Under the pieces are notes generated by a model. The model worked only from the letters and a program-made list of their open reading frames with translations, was not told the origin of the DNA and searched no databases. Positions 35,347 through 44,371 of a DNA stretch of 64,000 nucleotides are shown one piece after another (within the stretch, counting starts at the first letter, position 1; the number at the start of each line of letters is the position of its first letter). The translations under genes were made by a program, and so were the position numbers. The stretch lies in contig JBIOEJ010000011.1 of assembly GCA_044445965.1 (NCBI GenBank), positions 6,360 through 70,359 on the forward strand. Direction: 5' to 3'. This DNA comes from GAS188 sp044445965 (GTDB taxonomy: Bacteria > Pseudomonadota > Alphaproteobacteria > Rhizobiales > Beijerinckiaceae).

Positions 35347-36941
35347 TCATCGGATGGCGGAGCGGATCGCGTCGGCGGCCTTCTCGCCGATCATCATCGC
35401 CGGCGCGTTCGTGTTGCCTCCGACGAGCGTCGGCATGATCGAGCAATCCACGACGCGCAGGCCGGTCAGGTTGCGAACCCGCAATTGAGGATCGACGACC
35501 GCGGCCTCGTCGAGCCCCATCTTGCAGGTTCCGACCGGGTGGTAGACGGTGTGGACTCGTTGCCGAAGGACCGCTCGGATATCGTCGTCGCCGTGCACGC
35601 CCGCGGTGAACAGATCGCGTGTTCTGCGCGACGCCAGCGCAGGCGCATCCAGCAAACGACGTGTCAGCTTGAATCCGGCGACCATGTCCTCGATGTCGTC
35701 CGGATGGGCGAGAAAATTCGGGTCGATCGCGGGCGGCTCGAGCGGATCGGCCGCGCGCAGCCTGACGCTCCCTCTGCTGCGTGGCCGCAATAGGCAGACA
35801 TGGCACGAGAAGCCGTGTCCCCGGCGCAGGGTGCGCGCATGGTTCTCGACCATGGCCATGACGAAATGCAGCTGGATGTCGGGCGCGGGAAGATCTGCGC
35901 GTGTCTTCAGGAATCCGCCGGCCTCGGCGAAATTGCTGGTCAGCATTCCTCGCCGTTCGGCTCGGAAGCGACGCAGCTCTCCCGCCAAGCGGACGAATCC
36001 GGCGACCGATATCCCGAGGAGCTCGAGGCTGTTTGCCGCATAACCAAAAATGAAATCGGGATGATCCTGCAGATTTCCGCCCACGCCCGGCAGGTGAGCG
36101 GTAACCGCGATCCCGAGGCGCCGCAATTCCTCGCCGTCGCCGACGCCCGAGAGCATGAGGATCTGCGGCGACTGGATCGCGCCGGCGCTCACTATGATTT
36201 CGCGCCGTGCGCGTAAGGTGCGCGATCGTCCTCCCTTGAGGAATTCGACCGCGGCGGCGCGCCTGCCCTCGAACAGGATGCGTCGCGCGCGCGCGCCGCA
36301 CTCGACAAGAAGATTGTTCCGCGTGCCGAGGTGGGGATGGATATAGGCTCGCGCCGCGCTCCAACGCTCCCCATTCTTTTGCGTGACCTGATAGATACCG
36401 AGACCTTCCGGCGCGGGGACGTTGAAATCCTCGCAGAGAGGGAATTGTGCCTCGCGAGCGGCCTGCAGGAATGTCCGATGGAAGGAGTTGTCGGTGCGGG
36501 ATTTGGCGACGCTCAAGGGGCCGTCCTGGCCATGCCAGTCTCCGCCGAAATCCTCGTTGCACTCGGATTTCTTGAAAAAAGGAAGGACCTCGTCGAAGCT
36601 CCAGCCCTTGTTGCCGAGCGATGCCCAATGGTCGTAGTCCCACCGGTGACCCCGCGTGTAGACCATGGCGTTGATCGCCGACGAGCCGCCCAACGCCTTT
36701 CCCCTCGGCTGATAGCCGCGCCGCCCATTCAGGCCCGGCTGGGGCTCCGTCTCGAATGCCCAATTGTGCAGCTTGGTCGGCACGGTGAAGACGCCCGCCG
36801 CCGGCACCGTGATCGCCCAGCCCTCACCCTTGCCCCCGCCTCCAGCACCGCGACGCTCGTGCTCGGGTCCTCGCTGAGCCGGCCCGCGACCACGCAGCCG
36901 CTCGATCCGCCGCCGATGACCACATAGTCGAACTCGTCCAT
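35347..36941 (-). pseudogene. GMC-family alcohol oxidase/dehydrogenase with a one-base frameshift
   Basis: FAD-dependent alcohol dehydrogenase of the choline dehydrogenase/AlkJ type. The N-terminus (MDEFDYVVIGGGSSGCVVAG, FAD motif) is read from the ATG at 36941 as far as VAVLEAG. The rest, from GWAITVPAAGVFTVP through RGKALGGSSAINAMVYTRGH to the C-terminal NTNAPAMMIGEKAAD, is in another frame. The shift is at a run of five C (G on the coding strand) at 36833-36837; one more base would restore VLEAGGKGEGW. Everything else, including the His in VYHPVGTCKMG, is intact. The lesion is either a real knock-out or a homopolymer sequencing error. With the aldehyde dehydrogenase downstream it would oxidise long-chain alcohols. 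Confidence 0.85.
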
Positions 36942-36986
36942 TCTCGTTGGGCTCCCTTGATCTCGCGCGAACAGTATTGCCGAGCC

Positions 36987-38423
36987 TCACATCAGCCGGC
37001 GCAGGAGCGCCAAGACGCGGTCGAATCTCCGCCCATATGGTGGCTCCAGCAGAACCGTGGCGCTCGCGCGCCTGCGATAGAAGATCGGCTTCTGCTTGCT
37101 GAACGTATGAAAGCCCCATTCGCCGTGATAGGCGCCCATGCCGGATGCCCCGACGCCGCCGAATGGCTGGTGCTCCTGCGCGATGTGCAGGAGGCAATCG
37201 TTGATGGTCACGCCGCCCGAAATGGTTTCGCGGAGAATCCGATCTCGCGTTTCGCGGGCCGTCCCGAACCAGTAGAGCGCCAGAGGCCGGTCGCCGCGAT
37301 TGACGTGGGCGATCGCCTCGTCCGTCCGGTCGTAGGGGATGACCGGCAAGATCGGCCCGAAAATTTCCTCCTGCCGCACCAGCATCTCATCCGTGGTCGA
37401 AAGGACGAGGCAAGGCGGAAATTTCCTCGCCGCCTTCCAGTCGGAGAGCTGTTCCACGGACGTGTCGATCCGGCCGCCTTTGGATGTCGCGTCGCTCAGG
37501 AGGCCTTCGAGGCGATCGTAGTGGGCCTCATTGATGGTCGATGTGTAGTCCGGGTTGCGCGGATCGGAACCGTAGAGCCTCTTCGCCGACGCAAGATAGT
37601 GCTCGACGAAGGCGCCCTGCGCGTCTCGCGGACAGAGCACGTAGTCGGGGGCGATGCAGGTTTGACCGGCATTGAGCAGCTTGCCGAAGGCGATGCGGTG
37701 CGCTGCGGCCGCAATGTCTGCCGAGCGATCGATGATGGCGGGAGATTTTCCACCGAGCTCCAGCGTCACGGGGGTCAGGTTCCTCGCCGCGACCTCCGCT
37801 ACGAGGCGACCGACGCGCGTCGATCCGGTAAAGAGCAGATGGTCGAAGGGCAGGGCGGCAAACGCTTGCGACACGGCCGGGCCGCCTTCGACGACCGCCA
37901 CTTCCGAGAGGTCGAAACGATTGCCTACGGCGCTGGCGAGCAGAGACGAGAAATGCGGGACGAGCTCGCTCGGCTTGATCATCGCGCGGTTGCCGGCCGC
38001 CAGCGCGCCCACCAATGGAGCGAGCGTCAATTGCAGCGGGTAGTTCCATGGCGAGATGATGCCGACGACGCCGAGCGGTTGCGATATCAGGCGGTTCGAC
38101 CCCGGCCGGAAATGCCACGCGGTCGCGATAGGCCTGGGGCGTGTCCAATCGTCGATGCGTCGAAGCGCCAGTTTTATACCGGCCTCGACGACGAGAGCCT
38201 CGGCGAAGCGGGTTTCGTGAGCGGAGCGATGACCGAAATCAGCGCCGATGGCATCCGCGAACGCGCCGGTATTCTCGTCGAGAAGCGCGAGCAGGCGCCT
38301 GAGACGGTCCTTGCGCACCGAGGCCGGGGCCTCGATGTCGCCGCGAGAGGCTTCGCGGAGCAAGCCGAACGAGGCCTCGACAGTTTCTCGTGCCTGCGGA
38401 TCAACGGTAACTGGCGCGCTCAT
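36987..38423 (-). CDS. Aldehyde dehydrogenase, coniferyl-aldehyde-dehydrogenase group (likely fatty aldehyde)
   Basis: NAD(P)-dependent aldehyde dehydrogenase of 478 residues. Landmarks are IISPWNYPLQLTLAPLVGALAAGN, FTGSTRVGRLV, the general-base Glu in LELGGKSP (about 220) and the catalytic Cys in NAGQTCIAPDY (about 254). The overall sequence fits the CALDH branch, which includes enzymes working on fatty aldehydes. It lies 45 bases before the GMC oxidase gene on the same strand; the pair would convert alcohol to aldehyde to acid. A hydrophobic, basic C-terminus (from YRRRASATVLLEPPYG) may aid membrane contact. Confidence 0.93.
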   Translation of the reverse strand: MSAPVTVDPQARETVEASFGLLREASRGDIEAPASVRKDRLRRLLALLDENTGAFADAIGADFGHRSAHETRFAEALVVEAGIKLALRRIDDWTRPRPIATAWHFRPGSNRLISQPLGVVGIISPWNYPLQLTLAPLVGALAAGNRAMIKPSELVPHFSSLLASAVGNRFDLSEVAVVEGGPAVSQAFAALPFDHLLFTGSTRVGRLVAEVAARNLTPVTLELGGKSPAIIDRSADIAAAAHRIAFGKLLNAGQTCIAPDYVLCPRDAQGAFVEHYLASAKRLYGSDPRNPDYTSTINEAHYDRLEGLLSDATSKGGRIDTSVEQLSDWKAARKFPPCLVLSTTDEMLVRQEEIFGPILPVIPYDRTDEAIAHVNRGDRPLALYWFGTARETRDRILRETISGGVTINDCLLHIAQEHQPFGGVGASGMGAYHGEWGFHTFSKQKPIFYRRRASATVLLEPPYGRRFDRVLALLRRLM

Positions 38424-38437
38424 TTCTCCAGACCCGG

Positions 38438-39178
38438 CTATACTGCCTTCTTGCGCCGAGCAGGCGATCGTTTCCCGCCAAGCAGGCTGTCGTCCCCCGC
38501 GAAGAGGGCGTCGAGCAGGTTGCGTTCCCGCGTGACAATCAGCGCCAGGAGCTCGTCGGCGTTGCCCATTTTCTTGAATGCCGTGAAGCCGCGCTCGAGG
38601 AAACCTTGCAGATCGCCCAGGCCCACCAGCTTCGCCGGCTTGCGCATGATGGCCAAGGTCGCGGCGATGAAGCGTTGACGGGTGAGGCGATCGAGCGATT
38701 GTCCGAGATGCCGGATCAGCTCGATCTGGCGCTCACGGTCCGCACGACGCCCCACTTTGCGGTAGGCGCGGCCATAGTCGGCCGCGTCGAGCGAGGTCAG
38801 GCGCGGCCCGATAGCGGCCACCATTGCGGCATCGAGATCCTCGGACAAAGCATCGAGCTCGATGGCATCCGCCGCCGTCTCGAGACCGGCCGTCGACAGG
38901 AACTTGGTCATCATCGGAACGACGCGCCCGACCTCCGCATCCCGGTTGCCGGGGTCATTCACGCCGTAAACGTCGGTGAGAAAAAACTTTGCCGCTTCCC
39001 CGAACCGCGGACTTGCCAACAGGTCCCCATGCGTGCGCGCCAGCCGCTCCGCCTGCCAGGCGCGCAGCTTCCGGCGGGCGGCCGCCGCCTTCGGATCGGC
39101 ATGGGCGGACGACCGCAGTCCCGCCGCTCGGGCCAGCTGCTCCGTGACGCGTGCGGTGATTTCTTCTTTTTCCGGCAT
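38438..39178 (-). CDS. Conserved protein of unknown function with FFLTDVYG motif
   Basis: A 246-residue, largely helical, soluble protein. The only striking motif is RFGEAAKFFLTDVYG near residue 58-72, followed by NRDAEVGRVVPMMTKFL. The C-terminus is basic (GGKRSPARRKKAV). I do not recognise a named family. It is 15 bases upstream of the aldehyde dehydrogenase gene on the same strand and divergent from the wax ester synthase gene, so it is most likely part of the lipid pathway operon, perhaps a helper or lipid-body protein. Confidence 0.8.
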   Translation of the reverse strand: MPEKEEITARVTEQLARAAGLRSSAHADPKAAAARRKLRAWQAERLARTHGDLLASPRFGEAAKFFLTDVYGVNDPGNRDAEVGRVVPMMTKFLSTAGLETAADAIELDALSEDLDAAMVAAIGPRLTSLDAADYGRAYRKVGRRADRERQIELIRHLGQSLDRLTRQRFIAATLAIMRKPAKLVGLGDLQGFLERGFTAFKKMGNADELLALIVTRERNLLDALFAGDDSLLGGKRSPARRKKAV

Positions 39179-39200
39179 ATTCTTGCGTTTATGACAATGG

Positions 39201-39218
39201 CTAGGCAGTTTCGCCTAG
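39201..39218. promoter_or_regulatory. Operator-like palindrome
   Basis: CTAGGC-N6-GCCTAG is a perfect 18-base dyad in the 67-base gap between two divergent genes, 22 bases from the unknown-protein start and 45 from the wax ester synthase start. TetR/GntR-type regulators commonly bind such sites. No matching regulator gene is next to it. Confidence 0.45.
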
Positions 39219-39245
39219 ACGGTTCCGCTGCTGGGGCAATGACCT

Positions 39246-40730
39246 ATGTCAAATAGCCAACGCATGGCCCCCATCGATACGACCTGGCTGCGTATGGACC
39301 GGCCCACCAACCTCATGGTCATTGTGGGGGTCTTGGTCCTGGCGGGACCAGTCGACGTATCCTTGCTCCAAGACATGCTTGCCGAGCGGCTGCTGGCCAT
39401 TCCGCGCTTTCGGCAGCGGACGGAGACGCGAGAGACCGGTACCTGGTGGTGCGACGATCGGCAATTCGACCTGACCCGGCACCTCAAACGCACCCGCTTG
39501 CCGGGGGCCGCCGACAAGGCGGAGCTCGAACAATTCGTCGCCGGTCTCGCCGCGACGCCGCTCGACCCGCTGCATCCGCTGTGGCAGTTCCACATCGTCG
39601 AGGACTACGAAGGCGGAGCGGCGATCGTCTCACGCATCCATCACGCGATAGCGGACGGCATGGCCTTGATCGGCGTCCTGCTTTCGCTGACCGACGGGCA
39701 TGGCGGCGCCGCGGCGCGCCGGGCGAGGCATGTCTCCAAGGAGGATCACGGGTCCTGGCTGGATCTGATCGCTCCGGTGATGGAAGTCGTGGGGGAAGGC
39801 TTGCGCCTCTCCGGCAAGCTCCTGCGCGGATCGGTGGAAGCGGCGACCCACCCGGCCCGAACGCTCGAAGAGGGAACCGACATTGCCGCCGAGCTCGCTC
39901 ATCTGCTGCTCATGCCGAATGATAGCCCGACTCGCTTCAAGGGGCAGCTTTCGGGGGTCAAGCGGGTCGCATGGACCGATCCCATCGCCCTCCCCGAGGT
40001 CAAGGCGGTGAGCCGCGCCTTGGGCTGCTCGGTGAACGACATGCTGCTCGCCGCAGTCGCTGGGGCGCTCAACGGCTATCTGGCCGAAAAAGGCGACGAG
40101 ACCAAGGGCGTGGAAATCCGGGCGCTCGTGCCGGTCAATCTGCGCGCGCCGGGCAGCGAGCGGGAGCTGGGGAACCAGTTCGGCGTCGTCGCGCTCGAGC
40201 TGCCGATCGGCCTGGAAAATCCGCTGGCCCGCCTGCAGGAGGTTCATCGCCGCATGGAGGCGCTCAAGGGCTCCTACGAACCACCGGTGACTCTCGGGCT
40301 GCTTTCGACCTTGGGCTACGCGCCGAAGCTGGTGCAGGACAAGGTCTTCAATCTTCTGTTGAGCCGGGCAACGGCGGTGATGACCAACGTGCCCGGACCG
40401 CAGCAGCCGCTCTATCTCGCCGGCAGCGAGATCAAGCAGGTGATGGTCTGGGTCCCGCAAGCAGGCGATATCGGGATGGGGGTTTCGATCCTGTCATTCA
40501 ACGGCAAGGTGCAGTTCGGGCTGCTTGCCGACGCAGCACTGGTGCCAGATCCGCACGGCATCGTTGCGCGCTTCAAGCCGGAATTCGAGCAACTCCTGTA
40601 TTTCGTTCTCATGCAGGCCTGGGCCGTCATTCCCGAGCAGAGGCCGGTCGAGTCCGAGCCCGGCGCCGTCAAACGGGCCGCGGGCGGAACGCGGCGTGGG
40701 CCTCCCTCCAGCCGCGGCTCGGCGCGTTAG
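39246..40730 (+). CDS. Wax ester synthase / diacylglycerol O-acyltransferase (WS/DGAT)
   Basis: Bifunctional acyltransferase of 494 residues that condenses acyl-CoA with a fatty alcohol (wax ester) or diacylglycerol (triacylglycerol). The catalytic HHxxxDG motif is seen in SRIHHAIADGMALIG near residue 131. Other family blocks are PIDTTWLRMDRPTNLM at the N-terminus, DPLHPLWQFHIVEDYEGG, NDMLLAAVAGALNGYL and TNVPGPQQPLYLAGSEI. The start could also be the ATG at 39264. It is followed by a cyclase gene 13 bases downstream. Such genes are mainly known from actinobacteria and some gammaproteobacteria, so finding it in this gene set is notable. Confidence 0.95.
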   Translation: MSNSQRMAPIDTTWLRMDRPTNLMVIVGVLVLAGPVDVSLLQDMLAERLLAIPRFRQRTETRETGTWWCDDRQFDLTRHLKRTRLPGAADKAELEQFVAGLAATPLDPLHPLWQFHIVEDYEGGAAIVSRIHHAIADGMALIGVLLSLTDGHGGAAARRARHVSKEDHGSWLDLIAPVMEVVGEGLRLSGKLLRGSVEAATHPARTLEEGTDIAAELAHLLLMPNDSPTRFKGQLSGVKRVAWTDPIALPEVKAVSRALGCSVNDMLLAAVAGALNGYLAEKGDETKGVEIRALVPVNLRAPGSERELGNQFGVVALELPIGLENPLARLQEVHRRMEALKGSYEPPVTLGLLSTLGYAPKLVQDKVFNLLLSRATAVMTNVPGPQQPLYLAGSEIKQVMVWVPQAGDIGMGVSILSFNGKVQFGLLADAALVPDPHGIVARFKPEFEQLLYFVLMQAWAVIPEQRPVESEPGAVKRAAGGTRRGPPSSRGSAR

Positions 40731-40743
40731 GGGAACCCGGCGC

Positions 40744-41946
40744 ATGCCTTCAGCCGGATGGGAATTCGAATTCGTCGACCGGCTTCTTCGCAAGGGTCTG
40801 GAGGTCGATGATCTCGGAACCATGCTCGAGCAGTTTTCCCAAGGCTTGCTGGAAAAGGGGATCCCGCTCCTGACCACCCGTATCGGCATGCCGGCAATCG
40901 ATCCGACCTCCTCCTTCCTGGTCAGCGATTGGTGGCGGCGAGGGGAGCGCCCGTCGGCGCGGACCAGCTCCGATTTGCAGTCGACGAGTTCCTATTTGCA
41001 GAGCCCCATCCACGACCTGCTGCAGCGCAACCGGACCGGGGAGCGCTGGAAGATCGAAGATCCGGAGATCGCCGGCCGCTTTCCCATCTTCAAGGAATTG
41101 CGGGAGCGGGGCGCGACCGAATACGCATTGGCGCTGCTTGCCTTCAGCGGCGGGCGCACGGCGCTGCGGGGCATCGCGTTGACCATGGTGACGGATACCC
41201 CGGGCGGCTTCAAGGAGGGCGAGGTCGAGGTCGTGACGAGACTGCTGCCCGCGCTCGGCCTCGCGGCCTACCGCATCGGGCTCCTCGGTGTCGCGACGGA
41301 GACGCTTGGGGCCTATCTCGGCCCATTCACCGGGAACCAGGTGCTGCAAGGCATGATCCATCGCGGAGACAGCCGCACGATCTCCGCTGCGCTCCTGCTG
41401 GCTGATCTTCGGGGCTTCACCGCCCTCGTCGACAGGATCGGGACGAATGCCGCGATGGCGTGGCTCAACGACTATCTCGAGGCGATGGCCGATCCGGTAG
41501 CCGAGCATGGCGGAGAGGTGTTGAAATTCTTGGGCGATGGCTTGCTTGCGGTGTTCCCGGTCAGCGCCGAAGCCGGGAAAGCCTGTGACGCGGCGATGGA
41601 CGCCGCGAAGGAGATCAGGGCTCGGATGAAGTCCCTCAACGACCACCGCGGCTCGAGCGAATTGCGGTCGGATGTCGTCGTCGTGCTTCACTTCGGGGAG
41701 GTGATCTACGGGAACATCGGGGCCGCCCAGCGGCTCGACTTCACGGTCATCGGCCAGGCGGTGAACGAGGCGAGCCGCATGGAAGCTCTGGCCAAGAGCC
41801 TCGGCAAGGATATCCTCCTGTCGGAAAGCTTCGCGCGACGCTGCGCGCATCCGGTCGACAGCATCGGGTCCCATACGCTGCGTGGGGTCGCGGGCGACCG
41901 GGAGATCTTCGTTCTCGCAAGCGAGGCGGGCCGAGCCGATCGGTGA
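40744..41946 (+). CDS. Class III adenylate/guanylate cyclase
   Basis: A 400-residue soluble protein. The C-terminal 190 residues form a class III nucleotide cyclase domain, with the first metal Asp in LLADLRGFTALVDRIG (about residue 218), the second in GGEVLKFLGDGLLAVF, and RLDFTVIGQAVNEASRME near the end. The N-terminal 200 residues have no clear named domain (they include LELRERGATEYALALLAFSGG-like sequence) and probably sense a signal. It starts 13 bases after the wax ester synthase stop, on the same strand, so it may adjust the lipid pathway through cAMP. That link is inferred. Confidence 0.85.
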   Translation: MPSAGWEFEFVDRLLRKGLEVDDLGTMLEQFSQGLLEKGIPLLTTRIGMPAIDPTSSFLVSDWWRRGERPSARTSSDLQSTSSYLQSPIHDLLQRNRTGERWKIEDPEIAGRFPIFKELRERGATEYALALLAFSGGRTALRGIALTMVTDTPGGFKEGEVEVVTRLLPALGLAAYRIGLLGVATETLGAYLGPFTGNQVLQGMIHRGDSRTISAALLLADLRGFTALVDRIGTNAAMAWLNDYLEAMADPVAEHGGEVLKFLGDGLLAVFPVSAEAGKACDAAMDAAKEIRARMKSLNDHRGSSELRSDVVVVLHFGEVIYGNIGAAQRLDFTVIGQAVNEASRMEALAKSLGKDILLSESFARRCAHPVDSIGSHTLRGVAGDREIFVLASEAGRADR

Positions 41947-42084
41947 GGGCTCTTCCTTCCGGCCTTCGACCCATGATTACTCATATTTCCCGAATCCGCG
42001 CTTAACCTTGGGCGGATATCTGACATTGGTGTGCCCTATCGTGCCCGACGCTATTGTTGCGGCTGTGGCCCGAGGAGGACTGGC

Positions 42085-42103
42085 GTGGAGCGCTGTGCTC
42101 CAC
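42085..42103 (+). promoter_or_regulatory. Perfect hairpin upstream of the LIV-type operon
   Basis: GTGGAGC-GCTGT-GCTCCAC, seven perfect pairs with a five-base loop, 53 bases before the binding-protein ATG. It could be an operator, a 5'-UTR structure or the terminator of the cyclase gene; there is no T run. Confidence 0.35.
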
Positions 42104-42155
42104 TAAAGTTGAAGAACGACAAAAGCCAGGGGGCAACGCTGGAGGCAATCTCGAC

Positions 42156-43412
42156 ATGCGCATGCAAAACCGGCTCTTCGTCGCGGCCTTGCTGGCGAGC
42201 GCTCTGGCAAGCACCACTTGCGGTGCGGCTTTCGCGGCGGAAGCCTCCTTCACCCTCAAATATGGCGTGCTCGCGGGGCTGACCGGCGAGCCCGCGGCGT
42301 CGGGACAGGCCTGGAATGCTTCGGCGAAGCTTGCGGTCGACTCGATCTCATCGACGCTCGAGCGCCTGAAATTGCCAGGGCTGAAAGTCGAGCTGACGGA
42401 CTCGCAGGACAGCCAGGGAACTCCCCAGCAAGGCGTGGAGGCTGCCCAGAAGCTGGTGCAGATCGACGCGGTCGATGTCATCATCGGAGACTTCTATTCC
42501 TCGGTGACCAGCGCCGCCGCGACCTCCGTCGCCATCCCCAACCAGGTGCTGATGTTCACCGGCGGCACCAACCCGTCGCTGACCAAGCTCAATACCGGTT
42601 CGACCTCCTATATCTGGCAGCCTGTCGCTGCCGACGACGCGCAGGGGCGCGCCCTCGCCCAGGTGATCGCGGACGCGTTGGGGCCAAGCGCCAAGATCAA
42701 TGTCGCCGCCCGCAACGACGCCTATGGCACGAGCCTCGCCGCGGTGTTCAAGGAGGTGTGGACCAAGCAAGGAGGCACGATCCCGCAATATGTGATCTAC
42801 AACCAGCAACAGCCGACGCTCGATACGGAAGCCCAGCGGCTCGTCGAGGGCTCGCCCGATGGCTGGCTGTTCATCGACTTCTGTCAGACCTTCGAGAAGC
42901 TCGCCCAGCCGCTCATCCGGACCGGCAAATGGGATGCCGCCAAGAGCTTCGGTTCCGATACCTTGAACGATTGCCAGATCCGCGGCAGCAAGAACTATCC
43001 GGGCATGCGCGCGACGCAGGCCAACGCTTCCTCCGGCGCCTCCTTCCCGGCCTTCAAGGCCCTGTTCGCCGAAAAGGCCAAGCAAGGCATCGCCTTCCAG
43101 CCCTTCACGGCAGAGGCCTTCGACAGCGTGTTCGTGGCCTTTCTCGCCGCGCTCGAGGCGCAATCCTCGAAGCCGACGAAGATCGCCGAGCATATCGTCA
43201 ACGTCACCAACGATCCTGGCCAGTCCTATAGTTTCGAAAAGCTCGACGAGGCGATCAAGGCCGTGATGGCTGGCCAGAAGATCCATTTCATCGGCGCCAC
43301 GGGGCCGTTGAACTTCTCGGCGACCGGCCGGGTGAACGCGCTCGCCTATGATATCTGGCTGCACAAGCCCGACGGATCGGCGGGCGTCGTCAAGACGATC
43401 AGCCTGAAATAG
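42156..43412 (+). CDS. Branched-chain amino acid/amide ABC transporter substrate-binding protein (LivK-like), system 1
   Basis: Periplasmic type-1 binding protein of 418 residues. A signal peptide (MRMQNRLFVAALLASALAS...AFAA) is followed by the LIV-type core: YGVLAGLTGEPAASGQAW, VELTDSQDSQGTPQQGVEAAQKLVQIDAVDVIIGD, YSSVTSAAATSV. The ATG at 42156 has GGAGG ten bases upstream; the frame's earlier ATG at 42054 would add an unlikely 34 residues. It heads a complete five-gene LIV-type set. The ligand could be an amino acid, amide or a small organic acid. Confidence 0.9.
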   Translation: MRMQNRLFVAALLASALASTTCGAAFAAEASFTLKYGVLAGLTGEPAASGQAWNASAKLAVDSISSTLERLKLPGLKVELTDSQDSQGTPQQGVEAAQKLVQIDAVDVIIGDFYSSVTSAAATSVAIPNQVLMFTGGTNPSLTKLNTGSTSYIWQPVAADDAQGRALAQVIADALGPSAKINVAARNDAYGTSLAAVFKEVWTKQGGTIPQYVIYNQQQPTLDTEAQRLVEGSPDGWLFIDFCQTFEKLAQPLIRTGKWDAAKSFGSDTLNDCQIRGSKNYPGMRATQANASSGASFPAFKALFAEKAKQGIAFQPFTAEAFDSVFVAFLAALEAQSSKPTKIAEHIVNVTNDPGQSYSFEKLDEAIKAVMAGQKIHFIGATGPLNFSATGRVNALAYDIWLHKPDGSAGVVKTISLK

Positions 43413-43441
43413 ATATCGCGTAGGAGGCGCGGCGGCGCCGG

Positions 43442-44329
43442 ATGTGGCAGCAACTGGCGCAGCTGGTCGTCAACGGCGTCATCACGGGCACGATCCTGGC
43501 GCTCACCGGGGTGGGGGCCACCCTGGTGTTCGGTATCCAGCGGATCGCCAATTTTGCGCATGGCGAATATCTGACCTTCGCGGCCTATGTCGGCCTCATC
43601 CTCAATACCGCCTATGACCAGAACATCGTGGTGTCGACGCTCGGCGCGGTTCTCGCCACCGCTCTGTTGGCGGTGATGTTGGATTTCCTCGTGCTCAAGC
43701 CTCTGCGCGGCAGGGGACTCGTGGCCATGTCGCTCATCACGGTCGGCCTCGGCCTCATGCTCCGCGACGTCGTGTTCATCTTTGCCGGACCTCAGATCCG
43801 CCAACTGCGCATCGACCAGACGGCGGTCTATGATCTCGGCCTCGTGCGCATCTCGCCGGGCCAGGCGGTCGCCATCGCCATCACGCTGATCATCGCGCCG
43901 TCCCTTGCTTTCTTTCTCGCCGGCACTCCGCTCGGGAAGGCCATGCGGGCCGTCGCCGATAATCGCGACCTCGCGGCGATATCCGGGATCGATGTCGAGC
44001 GCATCGGCACCTATGTCTGGTTGCTGGCGGGCGGGCTCGCCGGCATCGGCGGCATCCTGTTCGCCGTGGTGCAAGGCACGTTCGATCCGACGCTCGGCTA
44101 TCAGGTTCTTTTCCTGATCTTCACCACCGTCGTGCTCGGCGGCATCGGCAGCGCCTACGGAGCCTTGGTCGGCGGCTTCGTACTAGGCCTCGTGATGGAA
44201 CTCTCGACCTGGGCGGGGTTCGCCGGCGGCCTCGAGCCGCGCTTCAAGCCGCTCCTCGCCTTCGTCGCCTTGATCCTGCTTCTGCTCTATCGGCCGCAGG
44301 GCCTCTTCGGCAAGGCAAGGGTACTGTGA
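43442..44329 (+). CDS. LIV-type ABC transporter permease (LivH-like), system 1
   Basis: Inner-membrane permease of 295 residues with about eight helices. Family landmarks are NGVITGTILALTGVGATLVFGI, RIANFAHGEYLTFAAY, KPLRGRGLVAMSLITVGLGLMLRD and GTPLGKAMRAVADNRDLAAISGID, the cytoplasmic loop that contacts the ATPase. It lies 29 bases after the binding protein, with GTAGGAGG upstream. Confidence 0.92.
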   Translation: MWQQLAQLVVNGVITGTILALTGVGATLVFGIQRIANFAHGEYLTFAAYVGLILNTAYDQNIVVSTLGAVLATALLAVMLDFLVLKPLRGRGLVAMSLITVGLGLMLRDVVFIFAGPQIRQLRIDQTAVYDLGLVRISPGQAVAIAITLIIAPSLAFFLAGTPLGKAMRAVADNRDLAAISGIDVERIGTYVWLLAGGLAGIGGILFAVVQGTFDPTLGYQVLFLIFTTVVLGGIGSAYGALVGGFVLGLVMELSTWAGFAGGLEPRFKPLLAFVALILLLLYRPQGLFGKARVL

Positions 44330-44371
44330 CGGTGGTGCTGTAATGTCCCGTGCCGCGATGGCGTTCGTTTG

